Shown in pieces: positions 44,254 through 52,790 of a stretch of 64,000 bases of DNA (its first letter is position 1; every line of letters starts with the position of its first letter). The notes below the pieces were generated by a model. That model searched no databases, was not told the origin of the DNA, and saw only the letters and a program-made list of their open reading frames with translations. The stretch lies in assembly GCF_026625705.1 (NCBI RefSeq), contig NZ_CP113059.1, forward strand, positions 3,472,001 through 3,536,000. Direction: 5' to 3'. The stretch comes from Pedobacter sp. SL55 (GTDB lineage: Bacteria; Bacteroidota; Bacteroidia; Sphingobacteriales; Sphingobacteriaceae). Made by a program: the position numbers and the translations under genes.

Positions 44254-45516
44254 ATGCAAGTATATAAATTTGGTGGTGCTTCCATCAAAAACATAGAAGG
44301 AATAAAAAACGTTACTCAAATTATACAATCTTTTGGCGCTAAAAACCTTTTGGTAGTGGTGTCGGCTATGAATAAAACTACCGACAAACTACAAGAACTG
44401 GCTTTTGCTCATATCAATGGAGACGAAAAGAAGCACCAAATATTAGAAAGTATTAAAGATTTTCATTTTGAGATCATTGGCAAGTTGTTTGCAGACACTA
44501 AAAATCCAATCTATAATGATGTAGCTAACACTTTTGTAGAGATAGAATGGTTGTTAGAAGAAGATGCAGAAGACAGTGCAGATTACTTGTACGATCAAAT
44601 TGTATCTATTGGCGAATTGGTTTCATCTAAAATTATAGCTGCTTATTTAAACCAACAAGGCACTTTATGTGTTTGGCAAGATGCCCGTAATTATATCCAA
44701 ACAGATAATAACTATCGTGAAGCTAACGTACAATGGGACAAAACTACTAACGAGATACAAAAGCACTTGCCAAGTTATTTAGATAAAGGAATTGTACTTA
44801 CTCAAGGATTTATTGGCAATACGAGCGAAAATTTCACTTCTACCTTAGGTCGTGAAGGCTCTGATTATTCTGCTGCCATTTTTAGCGCTGCTTTAGATGC
44901 AGAGAAAATGACAATTTGGAAAGATGTTCCCGGTGTGTTAAATGCAGATCCGAAATGGTTTGATGAAACCGAGAAAATTCCGCAGTTATCTTATCGTGAT
45001 GCCATTGAGTTGACTTATTATGGCGCTACAGTTATCCATCCCAAAACCATTAAACCAATACAAAATAAAGGTATTCCGTTGTATGTAAGGTCGTTTATAC
45101 ATCCAGAACAATTAGGAACCGAAATTAGTAGCGAGGCCACTACCCTTCCAGTACCTTCGTTTATCTTCAAGGTAAATCAAGTTTTATTATCTATTTCTCC
45201 AAAAGATTTTTCTTTTATTATTGAAGAGAATTTAAGTCATATCTTCGCCATTTTCCATCAAAACAAAGTGAAGGTAAATACAATGTTGAACTCTGCCATC
45301 AGTTTTTCGGTAAGTATAGATAACGATGAGCAAAAAATTGAAAGCTTAATTAACGACCTTTCTGCCGATTTTAAAGTGAAATACAATAAAGACATGGAGC
45401 TGGTGACCATACGCTACTATAATCAGCAAACTATAGATAGAGTAACCGAAAACAAGAAAGTTTGGCTAGAAGTAAAGAGTAGAAACACTTGCCAAATGGT
45501 AATGAAAAACCTTTAA
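44254..45516 (+). CDS. Aspartate kinase-like enzyme, second copy
   Basis: A 420-residue amino-acid kinase. The N-terminus MQVYKFGGASIKNIEGIKNV, LTQGFIGNT and GREGSDYSAAIFSAAL are aspartokinase motifs, as is WKDVPGVLNADPKWF. The C-terminal region contains one or two ACT-like modules but is divergent. It is quite different from the enzyme at 33123, and the GTSVG of the classic motif is replaced by GASIK. It may be a specialised isozyme with different feedback control. Confidence 0.88.
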   Translation: MQVYKFGGASIKNIEGIKNVTQIIQSFGAKNLLVVVSAMNKTTDKLQELAFAHINGDEKKHQILESIKDFHFEIIGKLFADTKNPIYNDVANTFVEIEWLLEEDAEDSADYLYDQIVSIGELVSSKIIAAYLNQQGTLCVWQDARNYIQTDNNYREANVQWDKTTNEIQKHLPSYLDKGIVLTQGFIGNTSENFTSTLGREGSDYSAAIFSAALDAEKMTIWKDVPGVLNADPKWFDETEKIPQLSYRDAIELTYYGATVIHPKTIKPIQNKGIPLYVRSFIHPEQLGTEISSEATTLPVPSFIFKVNQVLLSISPKDFSFIIEENLSHIFAIFHQNKVKVNTMLNSAISFSVSIDNDEQKIESLINDLSADFKVKYNKDMELVTIRYYNQQTIDRVTENKKVWLEVKSRNTCQMVMKNL

Positions 45517-45657
45517 CATTTACGATTTTAGACTTACAAATTACGATTTTGGTTAATCGTTTAAATCGGTTAACTGGTTAATTGCCTTTGTTTAATTGTA
45601 GAAATTGGTTATGCGGTTAACTGACCACTAACTCCTAACGACTGAGCCCTGATTAAA

Positions 45658-46836
45658 ATGAACAAAAACCTCTTACAAAAGGAAGTGCAAGCCTACATCA
45701 ATAGCAATTTAAATGCTGATGTAAATAAGATTGCGTTGTCAAAATCTCCTTTTGCAGAGGTAAGTTCGGCTGAGCTGGCCAATCAAATAACGGCTAAAAA
45801 GAAATCGGAGAAGAAACTACCTACTTGGTTTAAACAAGAAAACATTATTTACCCAAGCAGTTTGTCTGTGGAACAAACATCATCAGAAGATACAGCAGCC
45901 TATAAAAAACAATTGGTTAAAGGCAGTTCGTTAATTGATATTACTGCGGGTTTTGGTATAGATAGTTTTTACTTTTCGCACAAAGTGAATGAAGTTTACA
46001 GCTGCGAAATCAATCCCGAGTTATCTGCTATTTCTGCCCATAATGCACAAATTTTAGGAGCTTGTAACATCAGCTGTTTAGCTAGCGATGGATTGGAATA
46101 TCTGAGTAATTCGGAAAAACATTTCGGCACCATTTACGTAGACCCCGCTCGTAGAAATACAAGTGGCAAAGTATTTAAACTAGCAGATTGTATGCCTAAC
46201 GTGGTTGAGCATTTAGATTTATTGTTGAGCAAAGCAGGGAGAGTAATGATTAAAACCTCCCCTCTTTTAGATTTGAAAGCCGGCTTAACAGAATTAACAA
46301 ATGTTTCTGCAATTCACATTATAAGCGTAAAGAACGAATGTAAAGAACTGTTGTGGGTAATTGATAAAGGTTTTATTGGCGAACCGAAGATTGTATGCGT
46401 AACATTAAACACAAACATTAAACAAATAGAATTGCCTTTACAAGATGATAGCAATGCTAGTTACTTAACAGTTTTGCCAACTGAAGGATATTTATACGAA
46501 CCCGACGTGGCTTTAATGAAAAGTGGTGCTTTTAATGCTATTGCAAATCAACTTGCTTTAAAGAAATTAGCAAAGCAAAGCCATTTATATTTTTCTGAAG
46601 AATTTAATGGTTCATTTATTGGTCGAATTTTTGAGATTACGTTAATTTTTGCTCCAAATGAACTTAAAAAAGAAAAGAAATTATACGGTAATGTGATCGT
46701 AAGAAACTTTCCAGAAAAAGCAGAAAACTTGGTAAAAAAGCTAAAAATAAAGCCCAACAAGGAAACGTTTTATATTTTCACGCAAATACAGCAAGGATAT
46801 ATTGTCTTTTACACAAAAATCATACAGCATTATTAG
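45658..46836 (+). CDS. Class I SAM-dependent methyltransferase with THUMP-like C-terminus
   Basis: A 392-residue protein. The SAM-binding motif I is LIDITAGFGIDSFYFS followed by YSCEINPELSAI, and the catalytic-type motif is IYVDPARRN. The C-terminal 100 residues look like a THUMP-like RNA-binding domain (GNVIVRNFPEKAENLVKKLK). Related Bacteroidota proteins are annotated as THUMP-like methyltransferases and probably modify RNA. The target is unknown. It ends 85 bases before a strong bidirectional terminator. Confidence 0.82.
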   Translation: MNKNLLQKEVQAYINSNLNADVNKIALSKSPFAEVSSAELANQITAKKKSEKKLPTWFKQENIIYPSSLSVEQTSSEDTAAYKKQLVKGSSLIDITAGFGIDSFYFSHKVNEVYSCEINPELSAISAHNAQILGACNISCLASDGLEYLSNSEKHFGTIYVDPARRNTSGKVFKLADCMPNVVEHLDLLLSKAGRVMIKTSPLLDLKAGLTELTNVSAIHIISVKNECKELLWVIDKGFIGEPKIVCVTLNTNIKQIELPLQDDSNASYLTVLPTEGYLYEPDVALMKSGAFNAIANQLALKKLAKQSHLYFSEEFNGSFIGRIFEITLIFAPNELKKEKKLYGNVIVRNFPEKAENLVKKLKIKPNKETFYIFTQIQQGYIVFYTKIIQHY

Positions 46837-46920
46837 CCTACACATCCCTCTTCAAAAACTTTAAAATAAATCTTAAAACAAATGACACCTTTGTTTTTCG
46901 AGCAAAAAACATATCAAACA

Positions 46921-46950
46921 AAAAGGGAGCAATGCAAATTGCTCCCTTTT
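46921..46950. terminator. Strong bidirectional terminator after the rplT operon
   Basis: AAAAGGGAGCAAT (46921-46933) and ATTGCTCCCTTTT (46938-46950) are perfect 13-base arms around a GCAA tetraloop, with A and T runs on either side. It serves both the methyltransferase gene and the converging thrS-infC-rpmI-rplT operon. Confidence 0.93.
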
Positions 46951-46968
46951 TCTTAGTATTTCAGTATC

Positions 46969-47313
46969 TTATTTTACTGCATCAATAACAGCTTTAAAAG
47001 CTTCTTTATTGTTCATTGCTAAATCAGCTAAAACTTTACGGTTTAACCCGATGTTTTTTGCAGCTAATTTACCAATTAGTTGAGAGTAAGATACGCCGTA
47101 CTCACGAGCACCAGCGTTGATACGTTGGATCCATAAAGCACGAAATTCTCTTTTCTTAGCTTTACGGTCACGGTATGCATATTGCAAACCTTTTTCAACT
47201 GTGTTTTTAGCAATGGTAAAAACCTTGCTTCTTGATCCCCAATAGCCTTTGGCCATATTTAGGACTTTTTTCCTTCTGCGTCTAGCAGCTACTACGTTTA
47301 CCGAACGAGGCAT
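46969..47313 (-). CDS. rplT: 50S ribosomal protein L20
   Basis: A 114-residue 23S rRNA-binding protein required for early 50S assembly. It starts [20 protein letters not shown], has the very basic N-terminal extension, and continues with [15 protein letters not shown] and the C-terminal globular part [17 protein letters not shown]. It is last in the infC-rpmI-rplT unit. L20 can bind its own leader mRNA in some bacteria, but I see no clear regulatory structure here. Confidence 0.98.
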   Translation of the reverse strand: MPRSVNVVAARRRRKKVLNMAKGYWGSRSKVFTIAKNTVEKGLQYAYRDRKAKKREFRALWIQRINAGAREYGVSYSQLIGKLAAKNIGLNRKVLADLAMNNKEAFKAVIDAVK

Positions 47314-47387
47314 AATGTGTTGTTGTTTTGATAAGCGGTGTTGCTTTTTATCGCAATCTTGAAACCGAGTATCGGGTTAAAAATTAA

Positions 47388-47588
47388 TTACTTACCAATG
47401 CAAAGCATACGTTTAACGTTGCCCATGTCAGCATCATTTACCATGCTAGTGGTGGTTAAGTTACGCTTACGTTTAGTGCTTTTCTTTGTTAAGATGTGAC
47501 TTTTGTAGGCGTTCTTTCTTGCAATTTTACCTGTTCCAGTAAGCGAAAAACGCTTTTTAGCACTGGAATTGGTTTTCATTTTTGGCAT
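47388..47588 (-). CDS. rpmI: 50S ribosomal protein L35
   Basis: A 66-residue basic protein beginning [20 protein letters not shown], the L35 signature. KRKRNLTT follows, and the C-terminus is a short helical segment. Position between infC and rplT is the conserved bacterial order. The gap to rplT is 74 bases. Confidence 0.97.
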   Translation of the reverse strand: MPKMKTNSSAKKRFSLTGTGKIARKNAYKSHILTKKSTKRKRNLTTTSMVNDADMGNVKRMLCIGK

Positions 47589-47611
47589 AACCTGTTAATT
47601 TATATAATTTA

Positions 47612-48181
47612 TTATTTTTTTGCTGCTTTAGGTGCTAATGTTAAAAACATACGCTTGCCTTCTAATTTAGGTAAAAGTTCTACTTTACCTATTTCTTCCA
47701 ATGCCTGAGCAAATTTCAACAATAAGATTTCGCCTTGTTCTTTGTAAACAATAGCTCTACCTTTAAAGTGTACGTAAGCTCTTACTTTCTCGCCTGCTTC
47801 CAAGAAACCGATAGCGTGTTTCAATTTGAATTGAAAATCGTGGTCGTTGGTGTTAGGTCCGAAACGGATTTCTTTAATAACCGTTTGTTTAGCATTAGCT
47901 TTAATTTCCTTCTGCTTCTTCTTTTGCTCGTACATGAACTTGCTATAGTCCATAATACGACAAACTGGCGGATTAGCATTTGGAGAAATCTCTACTAAAT
48001 CAAGTTCTAGCTCATCTGCAATTGCCAATGCCTTAGACAATGGATAAATACCTTGCTCTACATTATCCCCAGATAGCCTAACTTCTTGTGCACGAATGTG
48101 CTCGTTAATATTGTGTTCTGCTTCTTTTTTCTTAAAAGGTGGACGTGGTCCCCTGTTAAATCCTGGTCTTCCTAATGCCAA
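47612..48181 (-). CDS. infC: Translation initiation factor IF-3
   Basis: A 189-residue protein. The N-domain includes [20 protein letters not shown], and the linker and C-domain include [19 protein letters not shown] and [18 protein letters not shown]. Its start codon is TTG, reading TTGGCATTAGGAAGA (MALGR), with AAGGA six bases upstream. Rare start codons are known for infC, where IF-3 discriminates against them and represses its own synthesis. It follows thrS by 13 bases. Confidence 0.95.
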   Translation of the reverse strand: MALGRPGFNRGPRPPFKKKEAEHNINEHIRAQEVRLSGDNVEQGIYPLSKALAIADELELDLVEISPNANPPVCRIMDYSKFMYEQKKKQKEIKANAKQTVIKEIRFGPNTNDHDFQFKLKHAIGFLEAGEKVRAYVHFKGRAIVYKEQGEILLLKFAQALEEIGKVELLPKLEGKRMFLTLAPKAAKK

Positions 48182-48194
48182 ATGCTTTCCTTGT

Positions 48195-50120
48195 TTAAAC
48201 TGTTATTTCTTTGTTAATTAATTCGCTAAATTCTGCTAAAGTCATACTTCCCAAATCTCCTTCGCCATGTTTACGAACAGAAACTTTTCCTTCTTCCATC
48301 TCCTTTTCGCCGATTATCAGCATGTAAGGCAACTTTTTAACTTCAGCATCCCTAATTTTTCTTCCGATTTTCTCATCACGAAAGTCAATTAGACCGCGAA
48401 TATCGGAATTATTTAGTTCTTCTGAAACTTTTTTAGCATATTCTTCATATTTTTCTGAAATAGGAAGAATGATGTACTGCTCAGGAGAAAGCCATAATGG
48501 GAAATTTCCACCGCAGTGCTCAATCAATACCGCCACAAAACGTTCCATAGAACCAAATGGTGCACGGTGTATCATTACCGGACGATGTTTTTGATTATCG
48601 CTACCAGTGTATTCTAATTCGAAACGCTCTGGCAAGTTGTAATCTACCTGAATAGTACCCAATTGCCATTTTCTACCCAATGCATCACGTACCATAAAGT
48701 CTAATTTTGGCCCGTAAAAAGCAGCTTCGCCATATTCTACTACAGTTGGCAAACCTTTTTCTTCGGCAGCTTCGATAATTGCAGCTTCGGCTAGTTTCCA
48801 ATTCTCATCAGAACCGATATATTTCGCTTTATTTTCTGGATCACGCAGTGAAACCTGCGCCACGTAGTTATCAAAACCTAAGGATTTGAATACGTGAAGC
48901 ACTAAATCGATTACCTTTTTAAATTCTTCTTTAACCTGATCTGGGCGACAGAACAAGTGCGCATCATCTTGAGTAAAGCCACGTACACGAGTTAAACCGT
49001 GTAATTCGCCACTTTGCTCGTAACGATAAACTGTACCAAATTCTGCAAAACGAACTGGCAAATCTTTGTAAGAACGAGGCTTGAATTTATACAACTCACA
49101 GTGGTGAGGGCAGTTCATCGGTTTTAAGAAGAACTCCTCTCCTTCTTGCGGAGTTTTTATGGGCTGGAAACTGTCTTTACCATATTTCTCATAGTGACCA
49201 GAAGTGATATATAAATTCTTATGACCTATATGCGGGGTAATTACCTGCTCGTAACCTGCCTTTTGCTGCGCTTTAGTTAAGAACTGAACTAAACGCTCAC
49301 GCAATGCAGTACCTTTTGGCAACCACATTGGCAAGCCCATTCCTACTTTCTCTGAAAAAGTAAAGAGTTCTAATTCTTTACCTAGCTTACGGTGGTCACG
49401 TTTTTTAGCCTCTTCAATCATGTGAAGATACTCTGTTAACTCACTTGCTTTAGGAAAAGTAACACCGTAAATACGAGTTAGCTGCTTTTTAGTTTCGTCG
49501 CCACGCCAGTAAGCACCAGCAACGTTCATCAACTTAATAGCTTTGATAACTCCAGTATTTGGAATGTGCGGGCCACGGCATAAATCAGTGAATTGACCTT
49601 GAGTATAGAAAGTAATTTTTCCATCTTCCAATCCTTCCAATAAATCTAATTTATACTCGTCGCCTTTTTCTGTGAAATATTGGATAGCATCAGCTTTGCT
49701 TACGCTTTTACGCTCGAAAACTTCTTTTTGCTTAGCCAATTCCAACATTTTATCCTCGATTTTCTTGAAATCATCAGATGAAAACTCTCTGTCGCCGAAA
49801 TCTACATCGTAGTAAAAACCAGTTTCGATAGCCGGACCAATACCAAATTTAGTACCTGGATAAAGCGCTTCTAAAGCCTCGGCCATTAAGTGGGCTGATG
49901 AATGCCAAAAAGTTGATTTACCTTGTGTGTCGTTCCAAGTTAGTAGTTTAACCGCAGAATCAGCTTCTATTGAACGAGAACTGTCCCAAACTTCTCCATT
50001 TACTTCTGCCGCTAAAACGTTTCTTGCTAAGCCTTCTGAAATTGATAAGGCAATTTGATGGGCACTTACGCCCTGTTCGTACTGACGTACCGAGCCGTCA
50101 GGTAAGGTAATGTTAATCAT
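48195..50120 (-). CDS. thrS: Threonine--tRNA ligase
   Basis: A 641-residue class II synthetase. It has the TGS domain at the N-terminus ([19 protein letters not shown]), the alanyl/threonyl second additional domain with [11 protein letters not shown] for editing, and the catalytic core with [19 protein letters not shown] and [19 protein letters not shown]. The C-terminal anticodon-binding domain starts near [11 protein letters not shown]. It leads the thrS-infC-rpmI-rplT operon from a TATCTTTG promoter. Confidence 0.98.
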   Translation of the reverse strand: MINITLPDGSVRQYEQGVSAHQIALSISEGLARNVLAAEVNGEVWDSSRSIEADSAVKLLTWNDTQGKSTFWHSSAHLMAEALEALYPGTKFGIGPAIETGFYYDVDFGDREFSSDDFKKIEDKMLELAKQKEVFERKSVSKADAIQYFTEKGDEYKLDLLEGLEDGKITFYTQGQFTDLCRGPHIPNTGVIKAIKLMNVAGAYWRGDETKKQLTRIYGVTFPKASELTEYLHMIEEAKKRDHRKLGKELELFTFSEKVGMGLPMWLPKGTALRERLVQFLTKAQQKAGYEQVITPHIGHKNLYITSGHYEKYGKDSFQPIKTPQEGEEFFLKPMNCPHHCELYKFKPRSYKDLPVRFAEFGTVYRYEQSGELHGLTRVRGFTQDDAHLFCRPDQVKEEFKKVIDLVLHVFKSLGFDNYVAQVSLRDPENKAKYIGSDENWKLAEAAIIEAAEEKGLPTVVEYGEAAFYGPKLDFMVRDALGRKWQLGTIQVDYNLPERFELEYTGSDNQKHRPVMIHRAPFGSMERFVAVLIEHCGGNFPLWLSPEQYIILPISEKYEEYAKKVSEELNNSDIRGLIDFRDEKIGRKIRDAEVKKLPYMLIIGEKEMEEGKVSVRKHGEGDLGSMTLAEFSELINKEITV

Positions 50121-50157
50121 CTACAACTATGATTTAGAGTTTATAAAATTGTTAGGC

Positions 50158-50181
50158 AAAATCACTTACGTGTGTGATTTT
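50158..50181 (-). promoter_or_regulatory. Inverted repeat at the predicted 5' end of the thrS transcript
   Basis: AAAATCAC (50158-50165) and GTGATTTT (50174-50181) are perfect eight-base arms around TTACGTGT. It starts a few bases after the predicted transcription start (near 50184), so it may be a 5' stabilising hairpin or a regulator binding site. Confidence 0.5.
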
Positions 50182-50190
50182 ATTTCGGTG

Positions 50191-50198
50191 CAAAGATA
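50191..50198 (-). promoter_or_regulatory. -7 promoter box of the thrS operon (TATCTTTG)
   Basis: The minus strand reads TATCTTTG at 50198-50191, a perfect TAnnTTTG. It gives a leader of about 64 bases before the thrS ATG. Confidence 0.65.
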
Positions 50199-50238
50199 GG
50201 GTTTTCGATAATACTTTTGGTAACCTTTTAAAATATAT

Positions 50239-50349
50239 CCCGCAGATTTTCGCAGACTTTTCTAAAACCCGAGCCGCAGATTTTCGCTGATATTTTAGAA
50301 AGTAAAAAATCATCTTAAATCAGCGAAACAGATTAGTAAAAATCTGCGG
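50239..50349 (+). repeat. Left direct hairpin repeat flanking the GxxExxY gene
   Basis: A 111-base element beginning CCCGCAGATTTTCGCAGA and ending AATCTGCGG, whose ends are inverted so that it can fold back. Forty bases (50272-50311) are identical to 50815-50854 in the right copy. It lies between the thrS promoter and the GxxExxY start. Confidence 0.9.
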
Positions 50350-50396
50350 AAATTATTTTAAAAAAACGTTATCTTCAATTAACCTATCTATGAAAT

Positions 50397-50774
50397 ATGA
50401 CTGAAAATGAAATCTCTTATGAGATACGTGGAGCTATTTTCGACGTATACAATAATCTTGGACCTGGCCTTTTGGAGTCGGCTTATGAGGCTGCTTTAGG
50501 ATTTGAATTAGGAAGACGAAGACTTTTATATGCCAAACAAGTTCCGTTATCTATGCAGTATGAAAGTATTCAATTGGATGTATGTTATCGGTTAGATTTT
50601 CTAGTTGAGGATAAAGTTATCATCGAGATAAAATCTGTTGATAGCTTGCTTAATGTCCATCATAAGCAATTAATTACCTATTTGAAGCTATCTGGATTGA
50701 AACTTGGCATATTGGTTAATTTTAATACTGATGAAATTGCTAAGTCTGTTTTCAGGAAAGTGAATGGTTTTTGA
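50397..50774 (+). CDS. GxxExxY protein (PD-(D/E)XK nuclease fold)
   Basis: A 125-residue GxxExxY-family protein. The name-giving motif is GLLESAY (Gly24, Glu27, Tyr30). A nuclease-like active site is visible as Asp67 in YRLDFLVEDK and Glu77-x-Lys79 in IIEIKS, and the C-terminal half has the usual QLITYLKLSG and LGILVNF. No function has, to my knowledge, been established for the family; a DNA endonuclease is implied by the fold. It is intact and flanked by two direct copies of a hairpin repeat, which suggests a repeat-associated mobile cassette. Confidence 0.9.
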   Translation: MTENEISYEIRGAIFDVYNNLGPGLLESAYEAALGFELGRRRLLYAKQVPLSMQYESIQLDVCYRLDFLVEDKVIIEIKSVDSLLNVHHKQLITYLKLSGLKLGILVNFNTDEIAKSVFRKVNGF

Positions 50775-50780
50775 TTTTTT

Positions 50781-50892
50781 CCCGCTGATTTTCGCAGACT
50801 TTTCCAAAACCTACAGCCGCAGATTTTCGCTGATATTTTAGAAAGTAAAAAATCTTCTTAAATCTGCGGTTCAATCAGCGTAAATCTGCGGG
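50781..50892 (+). repeat. Right direct hairpin repeat flanking the GxxExxY gene
   Basis: A 112-base copy in the same orientation as the left one, with ends CCCGCTGATTTTCGCAGA and AATCTGCGGG. It starts six bases after the GxxExxY stop codon. Most differences from the left copy lie in its last third, where part matches the solo copy near 20.2 kb. Confidence 0.9.
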
Positions 50893-50917
50893 AAATTGAG
50901 CTATGTGTATGAGAGAA

Positions 50918-50943
50918 AATGTCCCGACCACAGCCGAGACATT
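50918..50943 (-). terminator. Terminator of the GLPGLI gene
   Basis: AATGTCCCG (50918-50926) and CGAGACATT (50935-50943) form a nearly perfect hairpin, and on the minus strand it is followed by TTTTCTCTC. It lies 25 bases after the stop codon. Confidence 0.65.
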
Positions 50944-50967
50944 GCCAAAATTATCAAATGGAATTTC

Positions 50968-51843
50968 TTAATTTACTCTTCCAGTAGCTCCTTGACGATT
51001 TCCGCCATTTCTAAATCTAGCCATCATTGCAGCCTGTTTAGCTTGATATTGCTCTGGAGTAATTGCTGTAGCTTTTTTAGGTGCAGTTACGTCTTTATTT
51101 CCCACGTTTCTATACTCGATACTTTTTGCAGTTGTACCGCCACCTTTTATCTCAATCGCCAAAACGGCACCTTCTGTCCATAAATTTGGCATTGGCGAAA
51201 AGTTGAAACCTAGATCATTCGTATACCAAAGCACAGTTTCGTCAACTACATCTTTATCCATATCTAAAACTTTCGCTTTACGAGTTGTTTTGATGGTTAC
51301 TTTTTTACAATCTAGACCTACAATCTTCTTGGTTTCATCAGATTTAATAATATCTACTACAGGTGGTACATCTAAAAATTGTACTGCATTATTGTTTTGG
51401 TTATTGCGGTTATTACCACCACCGAAAAGGTTATTAGAAGCTAAAGCCAGCTTGGTTGGCATTACATAGATAGTGTCCATCATGTCGAAAACTTCTACTA
51501 CTTTTTGATCTGCGAACGTGTAGTAATATTCTTTATTACCTCCGCCCATTCCGCCAAAACCAAATCTCATACCACCACCTTGACCACCGCCGCTGTTGCT
51601 ATCTTCCGTCTCCGTAACAGGCATATAACTTGCATTGGTGGCATTATAAAGTAATTCGTAATTAGATTTAACAGATTTAGGCATACGAGCTTTCATTTGC
51701 TCAGGTATTTGTCTTCCACTCGCTTCGGCAACGGCGACTGGGTCAATAATAGTTTCAAACTGAATAGCTCCTGATTTTTTTTGTGCTTGGGCGCTAACGG
51801 TAAAAGCCAATAAGCTTAAAAAAGCGATAAATATTTTTTTCAT
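50968..51843 (-). CDS. GLPGLI-family secreted protein
   Basis: A 291-residue exported protein (signal MKKIFIAFLSLLAFTVSAQA). It has the GLPGLI plan: SGAIQFETIIDP near the start and the segment SDETKKIVGLDCKKVTIKT. Two Gly/Asn-rich low-complexity linkers (GGGQGGGMRFGFGGMGGG and GGGNNRNNQNNN) are inserted, and the C-terminus is Gly/Asn-rich as well. I put the start at 51843, since the 12 upstream codons have no counterpart. Function of the family is unknown. Confidence 0.85.
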   Translation of the reverse strand: MKKIFIAFLSLLAFTVSAQAQKKSGAIQFETIIDPVAVAEASGRQIPEQMKARMPKSVKSNYELLYNATNASYMPVTETEDSNSGGGQGGGMRFGFGGMGGGNKEYYYTFADQKVVEVFDMMDTIYVMPTKLALASNNLFGGGNNRNNQNNNAVQFLDVPPVVDIIKSDETKKIVGLDCKKVTIKTTRKAKVLDMDKDVVDETVLWYTNDLGFNFSPMPNLWTEGAVLAIEIKGGGTTAKSIEYRNVGNKDVTAPKKATAITPEQYQAKQAAMMARFRNGGNRQGATGRVN

Positions 51844-52019
51844 TTTTATAAGGTTGTTTTGTTGTAGACTATAAATCAAAACTAATTCTATTGCTACAAT
51901 ATTTATGTTAACGAAAGTTATATTTTTGATTTATAACTGTAGTTTTACAATGTAACAATAGGCTAATTCGCAGCTGCTTTGATTGCTATTTTTGCAATAG
52001 GTTTAATTGTTGGAAAAAA

Positions 52020-52757
52020 TTAATATTCGGTGCTCTCTAACCAACCGTTTGCCAGCACATCCGCTAGGTGCATTGTCTTAATTGAAATGTTGTTTTTCTT
52101 GATGTAACCATCCAAATGAAGCAAACAAGAAAGATCAGTTGAAATGATATAATCCGCATCCATTGCTAATGCATTATTAATTTTTTGCTCTGCCATTGCC
52201 GATGAAATTGCATCGAATTTAACGGCAAAAGTACCACCAAAACCACAACACATATCGGTATCTTTCATTTCGAGCATCTCTAAACCTATTACCCTAGAAA
52301 GAAGCTGACGAGGTTCTGCTTTGATTTTGCATTCTCTTAAACCACTACACGAATCGTGGTAAACGGCTTTACCTTCTAACTCTGCACCGAAATAGTCTTT
52401 CTTTAACACGTTGATGAGAAAATCCGAAAGTTCAAAAATATTTGACTGTACATTTCTACATTTATTATGTACGATGGTATTAGTGAACAAATCGTTGAAA
52501 CCACCTTTTACCATACCTACACAAGATGCCGACGGCGCAACGATATATTCAGTTTCTGAAAAATCTGATAAAAACTTAGTACCTATTTCTTTTGCTTGCT
52601 CCCAATAACCTGCATTGTAAGCCGGCTGACCACAACAGGTTTGCTTTGAGTTATAGACAATTCCGCAACCTGCTTTCTCCAGCACTTTAATGGTGTTAAA
52701 TGCAGTTTCTGGATATAACTGATCTATAAAACAAGGAATAAATAGTTCTACTTTCAT
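52020..52757 (-). CDS. LutA/LldE-like Fe-S (CCG-domain) protein
   Basis: A 245-residue protein with two cysteine-rich CCG domains: CFIDQLYP with TCCGQPAYN, and HDSCSGLREC with MCCGFGGTFA. This pattern is found in lactate-utilisation LutA and the electron-transfer subunit of glycolate/lactate oxidases, which bind a 4Fe-4S cluster. LutB and LutC are not visible beside it. It is followed on the same strand by the RecQ/UMF1 block only at distance, so its partner is unclear. Confidence 0.88.
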   Translation of the reverse strand: MKVELFIPCFIDQLYPETAFNTIKVLEKAGCGIVYNSKQTCCGQPAYNAGYWEQAKEIGTKFLSDFSETEYIVAPSASCVGMVKGGFNDLFTNTIVHNKCRNVQSNIFELSDFLINVLKKDYFGAELEGKAVYHDSCSGLRECKIKAEPRQLLSRVIGLEMLEMKDTDMCCGFGGTFAVKFDAISSAMAEQKINNALAMDADYIISTDLSCLLHLDGYIKKNNISIKTMHLADVLANGWLESTEY

Positions 52758-52790
52758 TGTATTTTTTTAGGTACCTGCTCTTAAATTCTC

